Shown in pieces: positions 1 through 11,075 of a stretch of DNA of 64,000 nucleotides (positions are counted from its first letter, which is position 1; each line of letters opens with the position of its first letter). The notes beneath the pieces were generated by a model. The model was not told the DNA's origin and did not search any database. It saw nothing but the letters and a program-made list of their open reading frames with translations. Source of the stretch: Charina bottae (lineage: Eukaryota > Chordata > Lepidosauria > Squamata > Charinaidae); NCBI GenBank assembly GCA_023362775.1, contig JALMGJ010000006.1, forward strand, positions 60,140,001 to 60,204,000. The letters are read 5' to 3'. The translations under genes and the position numbers were made by a program.

Positions 1-590
1 ACGGGGGTGAGGCGGTCCCTCAGGTAACCTGGACCCATGCCATGTAGGGCTTTAAAGGTGATAACCAACACCTTGAATTGGACCTGGAAGCAAACTGGCA
101 CCCAATGCAGTTCGCGCAGCAATGGTGTTATGTGTGCCCTCCTTGGGACTCCTAAGACTGCTCGCGCAACCACATTCTGCACCAGCTGAAGCTTCCGGAT
201 ACTCTTCAAGGGTAGCCCCATGTAGAGCGCATTACAGTAGTCTATACGGGAGATGACCAGGGCATGAGTGACTGACTGGAGACTCTTGATCCAGGAAAGG
301 GCGGAGCTGGTGCACAACACAAAGCTGTGAAAAGACTCCCCTGGCCACAGCTGCCACCTGCTCTTCGAGCAGGAGCTGCGAGTCCAGGAGAACCCCCAGG
401 TTCCGCACCGGATCTGTCTGGGGCAGTGCAACCCGATCCAGAGTCAAAGATGATAAGTTCCCAGATACCCGGGAGCCCACAACCCACAGCCACTCCGTCT
501 TACCAGGGTTCAGCTAAAGCCTGTTGTTCCCCATCCAGCCCCCCACAGCCTCCAGGCACCGAGAGAGGGTGGTCACAGCCTCACTTACAT
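1..590 (-). mobile_element. CR1/L3-like LINE, 3' part of reverse transcriptase, broken
   Basis: Read on the minus strand, this encodes the C-terminal end of a CR1/L3-type reverse transcriptase. It includes NLGVLLDSQLLLEEQVA followed by a region matching the HWLPV/FKVLVI block. The same stretch is intact in the copy at 61250-62272, which serves as an internal reference. The frame breaks near position 285 (residues after FLDQES leave the frame), so this copy is dead. The window edge cuts its 3' end. The upstream limit near 590 is where similarity to the second copy stops. It lies in DOCK4 intron 1. Confidence 0.85.
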
Positions 591-3244
591 CAAATATACA
601 TAATATATTTCTGAAATTATTTATTATAGCCTCCTCTCATGAGAAATGCATCTTGGAACAACTGAAAACACATCTTAATATACAGTACATTCTCAAAAAC
701 AGGGATGCCATAATATTTCCGAGGGAATAAGCCTCTTAAATGCAGGAGACCTTATTATTCCCTGCCAAAAATGGAGATTGAAACCTGCATGTGATTAATG
801 ATTTTAAGAAAAAAACCTAAAATACATCACAAATGTACAAATAGCATTATGTATTCAATATGGATGGCTTATATAGATCAAATGTACTCCCTCCAGAACT
901 TGTTGCCAAGCATGTCGTGTATTACTAGGGACGCATCAGACTTGCAAGAGCTAACAGAGACATTTGAACAATATAAAAATAGCATTAACTTGATTATAAT
1001 TTGCTGGGCTGTGCTCCAAAATACTGACAAACTGTCTCCTGCTAATGGGATCTTTAATTGATTTGGAATGCAGAAGAGCAAGACTTCCATTTTTAATTCC
1101 AAGACATTGTGCAATAAATTCAAAACAAATTGTGAGGAAGAAAACAGTTAACTCTCTCAATTATAAAAAAAGGAAGGTCAAGACTTGTTTGAATGGAGAT
1201 GGGATGCCCAAGGTGTCAATTGAGGTAAGAAAGCAGGAATGGATGTTGCAACATGTTGTCCATGACCCTATTCGCCTCTTGCCTATTCTCAGATTACATG
1301 ATTAAAAATAGTGTGTTTTTTTAAAAAAACTGTTAAATCTGACAGGCTACAATTGTTTGTTCATTAATTCTCAGAAATTCACAGGATGTTTTCAGTTCTT
1401 TTCAGGAATTCATGGGCTGAGCACTGCAATGCAGACATCAGTATTCCAGACATCTGTATTCCAGCCACCATGGACACTAAAGAAACATGAGCACATAGCA
1501 CTAAAGTGACACATCTTAATGCATAAAGTGAGAATTGATAGCATGGCTGTAATCATTTCTGGAACCATAATGACAATTGTAAAGGAGCTACAGAGATAAA
1601 GATAGTTAGGGAACAAAAGCTGCAGCTTTTAGTCAATTGGTTTTGGAACTTGTTAATCAATTGAAAAAGTGTCTGAATTAATCCAACTGTCATTTTTAAA
1701 TTATCAACAACAATATCAAAAATAGAAGAAACAGAAAGCATTCGTTTGAAACTTGAAAAAAATCACTCTTCCTTCTCAGACATAAATGGGAAAGCCTTTT
1801 CTAGGATTAATGCTACCGCACACATATTCACAATCTAAAAAAAGGATGCTTTTCCCTCAGAGATACTGTTTCTACTTCTCTAAGATGCAAATGTTTGCAG
1901 TCAAAAGGATCGATGAAAAATGTTTATGTTCATTTAGTAATGAAAGGTGATGCAATATATAACCAAGTAATGAGATAGAATATCCGAGTAAAATAGGCAC
2001 CTAAGGTTATTCTTTTCTGCTTTTCTTCCTCCAGCGTGCTCCTAGGACTAGCTGTCAGAGCTGATCCAAGGATCCACATTGTCTCAGAACCAAATGTGAC
2101 TTATTTCTAAGCAATATTTCTAGCACCCAAACTATCTAGCTGTGTCTCTGTGTCCTTGACCAGAGGGTTCCACATAAGCCCTACTCAACCAGCTGTCTGA
2201 GCATCAGAGAAAAAAGAAGTTTGATGCTGAATAAGAAAGAGCTAGGGAATGGGAGCAAGACTTCTGTTGGCCAAAGGGCTGCAGCAGACTTTGCGCGGCA
2301 CGTCGCAGGTGCAGTATAAAAAAGAACCAAATCAAGCCAAATGCATTTAATTATGGTCAATGACCAACAAAGAAATCTCAGGAGCAGGGGCCAAATTACA
2401 ACAAAGACTGTGTAATGATCATATAAAACCTAAAAATTAAGTCTTAAAAACCAGAGAAAGGGGGAAATTGAATAAAATACAGTAAAATAATATAAAACAT
2501 AAGATAAAATAGGCAGTAAAGATATGTTTGCATATAGACTGGCAATGGAAAAATACATGTGATAGGATCTCAGGTTCATTCTGACCACAAGGACTGCACC
2601 TCTCAGTGAAAGGTCCTACTGTACCTCCCATCTAGTACTGCTGAGGATAAGGCATTGAAACAAGCCAAAGAAAAGTCTCTCTAGTGTGCTGGGCAGACAA
2701 AGTTGAATAAGTACAGTAGTTTGCTGGTATAAAACCCAGTGGTGGGCTTCCAATGTGGAACTCACCACTGAAAACTGGCTATAGCACCCAAACCCAACTG
2801 TCATGCACTGTCAAAGATTTCAGCTTCAGCTCTCATTATACAGAACCTAGGGGCAGCAGAGAATAGAAAGACTGCAACCACGCAAGTCAGCTGAATTTTT
2901 TTTTCTTTCTGCCATCTAGGAAAACTAAAGGGGCCAGTGAGCCATTGGAAAAGAGGAGTTTAAGCCCCTAAGAGTCAGCAAACATGGACTCTCGGCTCCA
3001 GTTAAATCATACCAGTTTCCATGCCAATTAAAAGCATTTGAGCAATTTGAGAATGGTAGGCTTTTCAAGGGCTTTTAAGTGCCCCTTAACTCCCACTCCA
3101 AAAATATAGGAAAAAATAACTCCCACCCTTTTTGCGAGAGTTGTGTGGCCCCAGAAGAAGGGCTAGCAGTGTGATCCTAGGGGGCAGTTTTTTGCACGCT
3201 GTACCTAGACTGCAGCATCCATATAGTCTGATTGCAGTCACTAA
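591..3244. other. AT-rich intron, nothing recognised
   Basis: The sequence is low-GC with short A/T runs. I see no tRNA boxes, no terminal inverted repeats and no coding-like frame. Open frames of 60-87 codons overlap on both strands and look like chance. It is a candidate for very old repeats or unique intron. Confidence 0.5.
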
Positions 3245-3385
3245 TATAACACAGGACTGGGTGTGAATTGTTTGGTTTTGGCTTGGTTTGATGAAGCCCT
3301 AACCGTGGCTTAATGTTATGTGTGAACAGATGAGCACAACTTGTTCTAGCAACCATGACTTAAAAGATTTTGTCTAGCATTATGC
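3245..3385. repeat. Old interspersed repeat, 'taa-ccatgg-tta' family
   Basis: This contains phrases such as CCGTGGCTTAATGTTATGTG and GTGTGAACAGATG that recur in related form at 22245-22395 and 32770-32905. The shared palindromic flavour (TAAACCATGG/CCATGGTTTA) suggests an old MITE, but ends and target duplications are not clear. The family could not be named. Confidence 0.45.
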
Positions 3386-4648
3386 ATAAATGCTGTCACT
3401 ATATGATCCTCCCAGCTCAGTGAGGATCACACAAGAGAGTTAGAGCACAGATGGTTCAGATTCTAGAATCTCCTCAGCAACACCATCAATTTATTTATTT
3501 GTTTTTAGATTTTCTATTGCTGCAAGGCAAACATACAATAAATTAATTTTTATTACTCAATAAAATAAACACATTAACTATAAAATTCAATAAAATAATC
3601 AGACTGGGTAATTAAAAATAGGGGGGTAAAAACCATTCACTGTTGGAGCTATTTAACTCCAGAACCTTCTATTATTCTCATATAAAGGCCTGATCAGAGT
3701 GTCCTGGGGTGATTTGTGTATTTCTAGAAGTGGTGTGTGGTGTTCTGCATCTAACCCACCCAAACCGATATATAACATTTTGTTCCTCTTTCACTGGAAA
3801 TTCCAGGGTAACTTATATAGAATGGTGTAGGTCATACTCTGAGATATCCAGGTTTTTTCTTCTTGTTGTCAAACCATTCCACCCAAACGTTCCTGAATCC
3901 ATATCCTAGGCTGGTTTTCCTATGACTCAGCTTTAGGCTAAATAGGTACTGTAGGAAACTATAAGAAACCTGATCAGGTTTTCCAACTATTGACTGATCA
4001 GTCTGAATGTCTTTCCTTTGAAGTTACTCCCACTACCTTAGAAAATTCCCTGTTGAGAACACTTGTCTTGTCCTCAAATAGCTGGTAAAGAGCAATGGAT
4101 CTCCCATGATATCCCGGGGAATTGCTCTATCAATATCCTCAAAAATTAATGTTTCTGATAGACTTAGGGAGCTGATAACTTTTCGTTAGCAAACTTCGTT
4201 ATATTTTAAACAGCAGCTGACCATTTAACTGTTCTTTGTTTTGATCCTATAATAAATGTAGAAGATGAAATAGGACTTGATACAGTCCAGAGAGGGGTCT
4301 TACCCAAGTGCCCCACGACATAGTGTACGCATTTACTTGGCTCTTAAGAAGATGAAGGGAAAGTTCTGAAAAAGCGGTCTCGTTCTCTATAGGTACAAGT
4401 CATCAGCCTGTTACGTGTTCACAGGAACGAACAACAGTAAATAAATTGATTGCTGTGTTTTAAATAACACAAGTATTTGCCTCTGAAATACATGACAAAA
4501 TGTCTGGCAGGCTGTCTCTTCTCACAGAGTTGAAAACACAGATCCTTGTTTTGTCATACCCATACTTTCAAACCACAAATACACAGAAGCACGACCAGAG
4601 AAGAAAAGGCTGGTTTCTATCACAATTCTACAATGTAAAATCTTGTTC
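3386..4648. other. AT-rich intron, nothing recognised
   Basis: No gene, RNA or well-defined transposon was seen. There is an A/T-rich patch around 3490-3600 with TTTATTTATTTG at its left edge, possibly an eroded LINE tail. It is otherwise unremarkable. Confidence 0.45.
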
Positions 4649-4656
4649 TATTAGAA

Positions 4657-4963
4657 CAGGGCTTTCCAAAGTGCCGCCGCTGGCGACACACCCGGCGGAG
4701 GTGGCGACACGCGTGTGCACGGCGGCGGCACGGGGGGGCGGGCGGCGGCGCATGCGCATGGTGGCAGCGCGGGGGGCGGGCGGCGCGCGCGCACGGTGGC
4801 GGCGCGGGAGGGGCGGGCAACGGCGCAGGGGGCGTGCGGCGGCGCACGCGTGCATGGCATGCACGTACACACACGCGCTGCCGCTTCCGGGTGGTGTGGC
4901 GACACACCACGCTGTGTGTGGCAACACACTTTTGTGTCACGACACACAGTTTGGAAAGCTCTG
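4657..4963 (-). mobile_element. GC-rich hAT-like MITE, copy 1
   Basis: This begins CAGGGCTTTCCAAAGTG and ends CAGTTTGGAAAGCTCTG, which are imperfect inverted termini. It is flanked by the 8-bp duplication TATTAGAA (4649-4656 and 4964-4971), the hallmark of hAT transposition. The core is extremely GC-rich with GGCGGCG runs and alternating GCGCGCGC, plus a CTTCCGG site near 4883. No transposase is encoded, and apparent frames of up to 160 codons across it are compositional artefacts. Orientation is set by the GTGTGTCGYGACAC end, which lies on the right here. Confidence 0.93.
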
Positions 4964-5022
4964 TATTAGAAGCTGTCTGTAATTATGTACTAGTAGAAAT
5001 GAGAACCTGGTCTCCTACAAAA

Positions 5023-5353
5023 AGGTAAAGGTTCCCCCTGCACATTTGTGCAGTCGTGTCCGACTCTAGGGGCCGGTGCTCATCTCTGTTTGTTAGCCGA
5101 AGAGCCAGCATTGTCCGAAGACGCTTCCACGGTCATGTGGCCGCATGACGCACGCGGAACGCTGTTACCTACCCACCGAAGTAGTACCTATTAATCTACT
5201 TGCATTTGCATGCTTTCGAATTGCTAGGTTGGCAAGAGCTGGAGCTAGTGCAGGAGCTCACTCCGCACGCAGGGCTAGGGATTCGAACCTCCGAACTTGC
5301 GATCTTCCGATCAACGAGCCTGGCGTCTTACCCGCTGAGCCACCACTCCCCTT
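5023..5353 (-). mobile_element. tRNA-derived SINE with CTTTA-type tail, copy 1
   Basis: On the minus strand the element starts with a tRNA-like head. The A-box-like TGGCTCAGCGGGTAAGACGC is near 5320-5345 and the B box GGTTCGAATCCC is near 5278-5290. It ends in GGGGGAACCTTTACCTTTT at the left. Homologous copies lie at 8277, 39181 and 54679. Such SINEs are abundant in squamates. There is no protein-coding potential, so frames across it should be ignored. Confidence 0.9.
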
Positions 5354-5500
5354 AAATATGGTCTCCCATAGCTGTATTTTTTTTTCTGTTCACTGCAGAT
5401 ACTACACAGAAATGTTTCGATCTGTTAGTGAATTCTCTTCACTCTATAAAGTAAATCATATAGGAATAAAAACATTATAGTACAAAGTACTTAAAGAAGT

Positions 5501-5712
5501 GAGAGCCACTTTGGTGTAATGGTTAAGGCATCTGGTTAGAAACCATGATCTTAGGAACGAAGCCAGCTGGGTGACCTTGGGCCAGTCACTCTCTCTCAGC
5601 CCTAAGAAGGAGGCAATGGCAAACCACTGCTGAAAAACCTTGCCAAGAAAACTTCAGGGATTTGTCCAGGCAGTCTCCGAGAATCAGACATGATTGAATG
5701 TATTAAAAAAAA
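5501..5712 (+). mobile_element. Sauria-type SINE with BovB-like tail
   Basis: The head GAGAGCCACTTTGGTGTAAT carries the A box (GTGTAATGGTTAAGG). The 3' half reads GGAGGCAATGGCAAACCACT, then TTGCCAAGAAAACT, then ends in AATGTATTAAAAAAAAA, the BovB-like tail of Sauria SINEs. It is flanked by 12-bp direct repeats, ACTTAAAGAAGT (5489-5500) and ACTTAAAGAGGT (5713-5724), with one mismatch. A stretch around the B box is missing compared with other copies. Confidence 0.9.
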
Positions 5713-6589
5713 ACTTAAAGAGGTAGGCTGGATCTACTAAAACTGCTCCTATTCTGCCAAAATTAAACTATTAAATATAATTTAATGTTTTTGATCTTCC
5801 TACTTAGAGCTTGCCCTTGTTATAAGTTTTTATTCTTTCAATATTACATTTATTGCTTGGATGTGTTGCAGTCATTTTGCTCACTCCTCCTAACTGTATT
5901 ATCAGTATTATGTACATCTCTGTCAGAGCTTTCCAGTGTAATCTTGAGAGATGCACAATCATCTAATAACACCGTAAGAGGAAAATTATGTTAGTCTATG
6001 GTAGCCAACATCTGAAAAAAGTCTGGTAGCACCATTTAGGACTAACAAAATTTATTATAAGGCATAAGCTTTTGTAAACTGCAGCTCACTTCATCAGATA
6101 CATGAAATACCTTAACTGATGTAGGATTTAAACCCCTACTTGCATGAAGACAACCACTCAACCCGAAGCAGATTCTCACAAGCAACAAGTAATAATTGGA
6201 CAATGATACTAACATGGGACTCAGACCCTGCAACACGCCCAGTTGCCTACTTTGCTCCCACATTTACACCAATAACACCATTCCAGACCCCAACAACTTC
6301 ACACACAAGGCTAGAGTTCCCTTTACAATGGCTTCCACTAATGTTATAGCATCACCTCCCAACAATGCCTCTCTGGATGCTATGCAGGACAAACTAGCCA
6401 GGCTTTCTGCAAAATAATTAACAGACACAAATTTGACCTCAAGTGTCATGCTCAATTGTGCTGGCATACTTTTTTTGTTCCAAAGCTGCTATGAGATCTG
6501 TACACTAATGGAGTGTCTTGGAGGTTAAAATGTTCTACTATTACTTTATCCTTATTTTGAATCCTGATGTTAAGCTGAGCTTACATAAA

Positions 6590-6950
6590 TCAATGGGTTT
6601 CAGGATATCTCAGAAGGTCTGAACAAACACAATGGGTTTTAATACATAGTCTGATGATTAATTGACTACATGCCAAGTCATTTCCATAGAGTATGCCAGG
6701 GAACACCACCGACTGCACAATTCTGATTATTAATAGTATTCCCATTTTTTCACAGTGCTCCTTGACTTTTATTACTAGAGCTTGCATTTTCAGCTATCAG
6801 AGTAATGTCATCAACATAATACAGGTTAGCGAAGTTTCTTTCTCCAGTTTTAATGCCACTCTCATTTTCTTCCAATCCAGCCTCCCTCAGTATACAGGTG
6901 TCCTGTATAGGGCAGTAACTGAAATAAACATTGGTCAATATGTGCTTCAA
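6590..6950 (-). pseudogene. BovB/RTE LINE reverse transcriptase fragment
   Basis: Minus-strand translations in neighbouring frames show AGLEENESGIKTGERN followed by LYYVDDITLIAEN, the catalytic YVDD box in RTE/BovB context. Further on are KVKEHCEKMGILL and VVFPGILYGND, the usual downstream blocks. The order is right but several frames are used, so it is frameshifted and dead. It belongs with the linker piece at 7440-7690, from which a SINE insertion separates it. Confidence 0.8.
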
Positions 6951-7084
6951 TATGAGGCTGGCATTCATCCAGGGCCTCCGCAGCAGTCCCCTCCAGCAAT
7001 TCCTGGTATTCATCCGGGGTGTGTGAAGCAGTGTCTTCTAGCTCATACTCTTCTGAATCTGAGCTGGACACAACAGAACCTCCT

Positions 7085-7445
7085 TCTGAGTTTGGAGATT
7101 TTTATTTTTATTTATTTTTATTTTTTTAATTTTTATCCCGCCTTTATTATTGTTATAAATAACTCAAGGCGGCGAACATACCCAATACTCCTTCCTCCTC
7201 CTATTTTCCCCACAACAACCCTGTGAGGTGAGTTGGGCTGAGTATGCGTGACTGGCCCAAGGTCACCCAGCCAGCTTTCATGCCTAAGGAAGGACTAGAA
7301 CTCACAGACTCCTGGTTTGCCATTGGCTCCTTCCTTGGGCTGAGAGAGAGTGACTGGCCCAAGGTCACCCAGACGGCTTTCATGCCTAAGGTGGGACTAG
7401 AACTCACAGACTCCTGGTTTCTAGCCCAGCACCTTAACCACTAGA
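7085..7445 (-). mobile_element. tRNA-SINE with L2/CR1-like tail, internal tandem duplication
   Basis: The minus-strand head GAGAGCCAGTTTGGTCTAGT (7459-7440 region) carries the A box, with a B-box-like GAGTTCTAGTCCC. The tail runs through TTGAGTTATTTATAA to AAAGGCGGGATAAAAA at 7130-7150 and a TTTTA repeat at the left. The body contains an 86-bp block twice (about 7234-7319 and 7336-7421), each with TGACTGGCCCAAGGTCACCC, so this copy is a partial dimer. It splits a BovB fragment. Confidence 0.85.
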
Positions 7446-7690
7446 CCAAACTGGCTCTCGTTTCATCTTCAATATCTTTACAGATGTTATTGTAATACTA
7501 CTTCTAGTCTCTTCTAACAGATCTCTGAAATTCCTTGTGTTCCTTCCTAAATTCATTTTCTTTCTTGGTTTTGGCTTTTCTTCTCTTCTCCTCTTGGCAA
7601 TTTCCACCATCTGTTCTGACATGCAATTTGCTTTCTTCTGTTTCTCGGTCTTTGGCATCATGGCTATTAATTGATAAGGTATTTATCATC
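7440..7690 (-). pseudogene. BovB/RTE LINE linker fragment (between endonuclease and RT)
   Basis: Minus-strand translation gives EQMVEIAKRRREEKPKPRKK and then, after small frame changes, RNTRNFRDLLEETRSSI. This resembles the basic IAxKRREAKxKGEKERY..EFQRIARRDKK linker of BovB ORF2. It is short and broken and sits directly upstream of the SINE insertion, with the RT piece on the other side. Confidence 0.7.
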
Positions 7691-8276
7691 TGTCCCCATG
7701 GAACCTTTATCTGCAAAACCACACTGTCTTCCCTTCCCCCCTCACTGGCTTCATCCCTATGTATTTAAACCCTACATCAGTTAAGCCACTCCATGCATCT
7801 GATGAAGTGAGCTACAGCTCACTAAAGTTTATGCTTTATAATAAAATACGTTAGCCTTAAAGGGTGCTTCCAGACTCTCTCTTATTTTTTACAATCATCT
7901 AATGTGGATCTCTTAAGGGGACTGCACACATAATCTCTCCCTGCATTGAATAAGCACACAAAATGGCCAGAGGCACAATGTAGGTCTATAACAACAAACT
8001 CTCCCAAAGTCTTTTTAATGTTCATTAGAAAACGCATCTATGCATACAGACTAAGGTATGGAGAACCCCAATGTGGAATAAATGTTCCTCTACTCCCCAG
8101 TTAAGTGCTCACAAGCAGCCTTTATGAGATAGTATTTGAAGTAAGAGAAAGTCTGGGTTCCTCATCTTTTGATAGCTAAATTCTTAAATATGATTATTGC
8201 CTTTTTATTATTCATATATTTCAGACATTCTTTAAACATCTTTCAGAATAGACAAGTACATCTATCCATAGCTAAG

Positions 8277-8612
8277 GTAAAGGTAAAGGTTCCCCCCGCA
8301 CATTTGTGCAGTCGTGTCCGACTCTAGGGGCCAGTGCTCATCTCCGTTTGTTAGCCGAAGAGCCAGCATTGTCCGAAGACGCTTCCACGGTCATGTGGCC
8401 GGCATGACGCACGTGGAACGCTGTTACCATCCCACCGAAGTGGTACCTATTAATCTACTTGCAATTGCATGCTTTCGAATTGCTAGGTTGGCAAGAGCTG
8501 GGGCTGATGCGGGAGCTCACTCCGTCACGCGGGGCTAGGGATTCGAACCTCCGGACTTGTGATCTTCCAATCGACAAGCCTGGCATCTTACCTGCTGAGC
8601 CACCACGCCCCT
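8277..8612 (-). mobile_element. tRNA-derived SINE with CTTTA-type tail, copy 2
   Basis: This is a full-length relative of the copy at 5023. The left end is a repeated GGTAAAGGTAAAGG tail, the right end is GAGCCACCACGCCCC, and the B-box complement GGGATTCGAACC is near 8538. It is flanked by TAGCTAAG at 8269-8276 and 8613-8620, consistent with a target-site duplication. Confidence 0.92.
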
Positions 8613-8620
8613 TAGCTAAG

Positions 8621-10683
8621 TGTGAAGATATTTAGAGGGTGGAACTGAGCTCCACTCAAAGAAGAGTTTACCTTTTTAATGCATTAAAGGAGCCCAATAA
8701 TCAAGACACATGCTATATGACAGAATACACTAAATATTTGCCTGGATTCCACTTACTTTCCCTTTTATTGGGCTCATGTCTTCATTTTAAGACACAGATT
8801 TTAGGCAGTAAATTTGTAACAGAACATGCTGCCTGCAGAATGCATTTTCTATAACATCTTGACATGTCATTAGTCTTCATCTGCAGTGTCACACACTAAA
8901 AGCCTAACAGCAGCTGTGACTGTGGCAAGTGTACCCGGTTCCTGAAAATTGAAGTGGTATTCATTAAAGGTCTGATTTCACTTCATGATAGTAGTTATGA
9001 TCTCTGTATGTAGCAGGCAGATTCAGGTGGTGCTTTCCTGCAAAGTCCACCTTAAACAATGCAAGGTTTAGTAAGTAGTACTCTATTCAGATGTTCCTAT
9101 CTCACATAATCACACTTTTGTGAGACACAGAATACACAACATGGATCATCTCCTTGTATTTCATTCCTGCTATACATTTCTATAGCCCTCCATATATGGA
9201 GATCTAAAGTTCTCCAACAGTGTTTTCTATAACAATTATTGGGGAGCTTATACAAGTAAGAAAGTTCCTTGATACATACATTAAACCCCTGGTACGGTAC
9301 ATGTTGTGCTCACAAAAAGGATGTGATAAGTGAGCAGTTAGAAAACCAATACTCTCCTCATCACATACCGCAATTAAGTGGGGAGGTACAAAAATCCTTC
9401 CAATAGAAGAGAAAGATTTTTCAAAGAAAATCCTTGAACATGGCTGTCTAAGATGTAGATCGTTGCCACAGAGCAAAGTTTTGTGCATTCTCTCATACTG
9501 CAACTTGGTTTGAATGTAGCTGGAAGTGCATCTGGATCCAACTATACAGAATTAAACAGCCTGAAAACCTCCTCCTGAAATTATCCATTGAAAAGGACAA
9601 CAGAATGGCTCTGCACACCACTAGTATGGGGACCTCCTGACACTGCAAATACCCAATCTTGCAGTTCTAATGTAAAACAAAGCTCACTGAATCACCTATC
9701 GAAGACCAGATAAAGCACTGAAAACAAGGAGATAAATACAATAATCCCACTTTAAACCCACTGTCTATCTTCTGTTAGGGTTAAAAGCCTAAGATAATAA
9801 ACTTTCTTTGGGGAGCATCAGCATCAATATTTCATGACCATTTCTGACTCCCAGATCCAAGTCTACAACTGTCCTGGCCTGCCATGACAATTAAGTAGTC
9901 TATCCCTTGTCTGCAAACTGCTTCTTTTGTCCCTTCCTGAATTCTCAGTCCCCCACTTCACCTCCTGTATGTTGATGAGCTTTCCAGCTAGGTTCCCATC
10001 GTGAATCATCACTTCCTCCTCTACTTTCCAGACAGAACAGCAAAGACAGACTGATAATAAATCTCTCTCTTTTTTTAACTTCTACTTTTTCACCATTTTC
10101 TCTGAATCTCACTACTACCCCGCCCCCCGCCCCTCTCTGAGAAGGCCATTATACTAACTGCTACAATTTATTTTTGTTGTATTTATCTCAGTAAGTAAGT
10201 TGTAGATGTTAGGTCATAACATATAATGCATCATAAAATACAATAAAATAATAGTAAAATAGTAAGGTTGTAAAATAAAGTAGTAAATGTTGTAGCGGAC
10301 AGGTCTAATTCCATCTTTGTTCTCTTCTTGAGTTCTTTCTGTATATATTCTGTTACCTAGCCTAAGCAGTCAAAATATTACTACAATTGCATTTTGGCTG
10401 ATCAGTACCTCTAGCTGCAATGTAAAAATATGTCTGCCCAATTCATGACGCAATGGGAGATAGAATTGGGGGTCAGTAGGGGAACATAAATCTGCAAAAT
10501 GCTCCTAGATCTCTAAAACGATGTCTTGGAAGATGGCATGAGACTTTTGTACCAGGCAATCTTGTTGCTGCTTATGTGGAACAAGATCAAAAATTCCATA
10601 TTCTATCTGCTGGCCAAAAGAAGAAAAAAACAGAGAAAAGAGACATTGAAAAAATATTTTCCCTAAAGTGGTATCAAGAAAGC
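8621..10683. other. AT-rich intron, nothing recognised
   Basis: No transposon ends, RNA boxes or coding-like frames were recognised. The 99-codon minus-strand frame at 9204-9503 has no family motif. Around 10160-10290 lies an AATAAAATA-rich patch that may be an eroded LINE tail. Confidence 0.45.
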
Positions 10684-10691
10684 AGCTAATC

Positions 10692-11067
10692 CAGGGGTCC
10701 TAAACTGTGGGTTGCGACCCCCAGTGGGTCATGATCAACTTGGGGAGGGGGGAGTCACTTTGTGTGTGTGTGTGTGTGTGTATGAGTACTATCCAAACGT
10801 GCTCTGGAATTTGCTTTCCACTTTGCCTGGGAAAGCTGGCAGTAGACTGGTCCAAGGATGTGGGAGGAAGTTTTGACAGCACCCTGTTTTGCCTACATAA
10901 GCAAAGCAGGAATTCTGTTAAAACTTGCTCTGGATTTTGCCTAGGCAGCTATAGTATCACAAAGTTTGAGAACTCTGTGATACAGAGATTAAAATTTAAT
11001 TATTAAAAGGGGGTTATTTCACACCCAACCTTAACCACAATAAGACCATCAAGCTTGAGAATCCCTG
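10692..11067 (+). mobile_element. hAT-like MITE with 'CAGGGGTCC' ends
   Basis: The left end CAGGGGTCCTAAACTGTGGG and right end CTTGAGAATCCCTG are imperfect inverted repeats. The left part contains TGCGACCCCCAGTGGGTC, a palindrome typical of this vertebrate MITE type. Flanks AGCTAATC and AGCTACTA match at 6 of 8 positions, an old 8-bp target duplication. A (TG)n tract at 10759-10782 lies inside. Confidence 0.75.
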
Positions 11068-11075
11068 AGCTACTA

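Larger units (their letters stand above)
5955..7903. mobile_element. Composite insertion with inverted arms, flanked by 13-bp direct repeats
   Basis: The direct repeat ACAATCATCTAAT occurs at 5955-5967 and 7891-7903. Just inside lie two inverted arms (about 6021-6135 and 7757-7876) that share GTCTGG..GCACC, the CAGCTCACTTCATCAGAT block and AACTGATGTAGG. Between the arms are minus-strand BovB pieces and a SINE. The arm sequence resembles a widespread amniote repeat that I cannot name. Whether this is one transposon with long inverted ends, or two inverted copies brought together, is not settled. Confidence 0.6.

Noticed and set aside
4500..4982. 160-codon open frame, Arg/Gly/Ala-rich
   Set aside because: It runs through the GC-rich hAT MITE; all six frames are open there because stop codons are rare in such sequence. 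No splice or promoter support.
5277..5350. Possible tRNA gene (A and B boxes)
   Set aside because: The boxes belong to a SINE head with a SINE body and CTTTA tail; the cloverleaf is not intact.
5145..5480. Frame with ACFRIARLARAGA text, repeated at 8314 and 39278
   Set aside because: It is the antisense reading of a tRNA-derived SINE, which is why near-identical text occurs three times.
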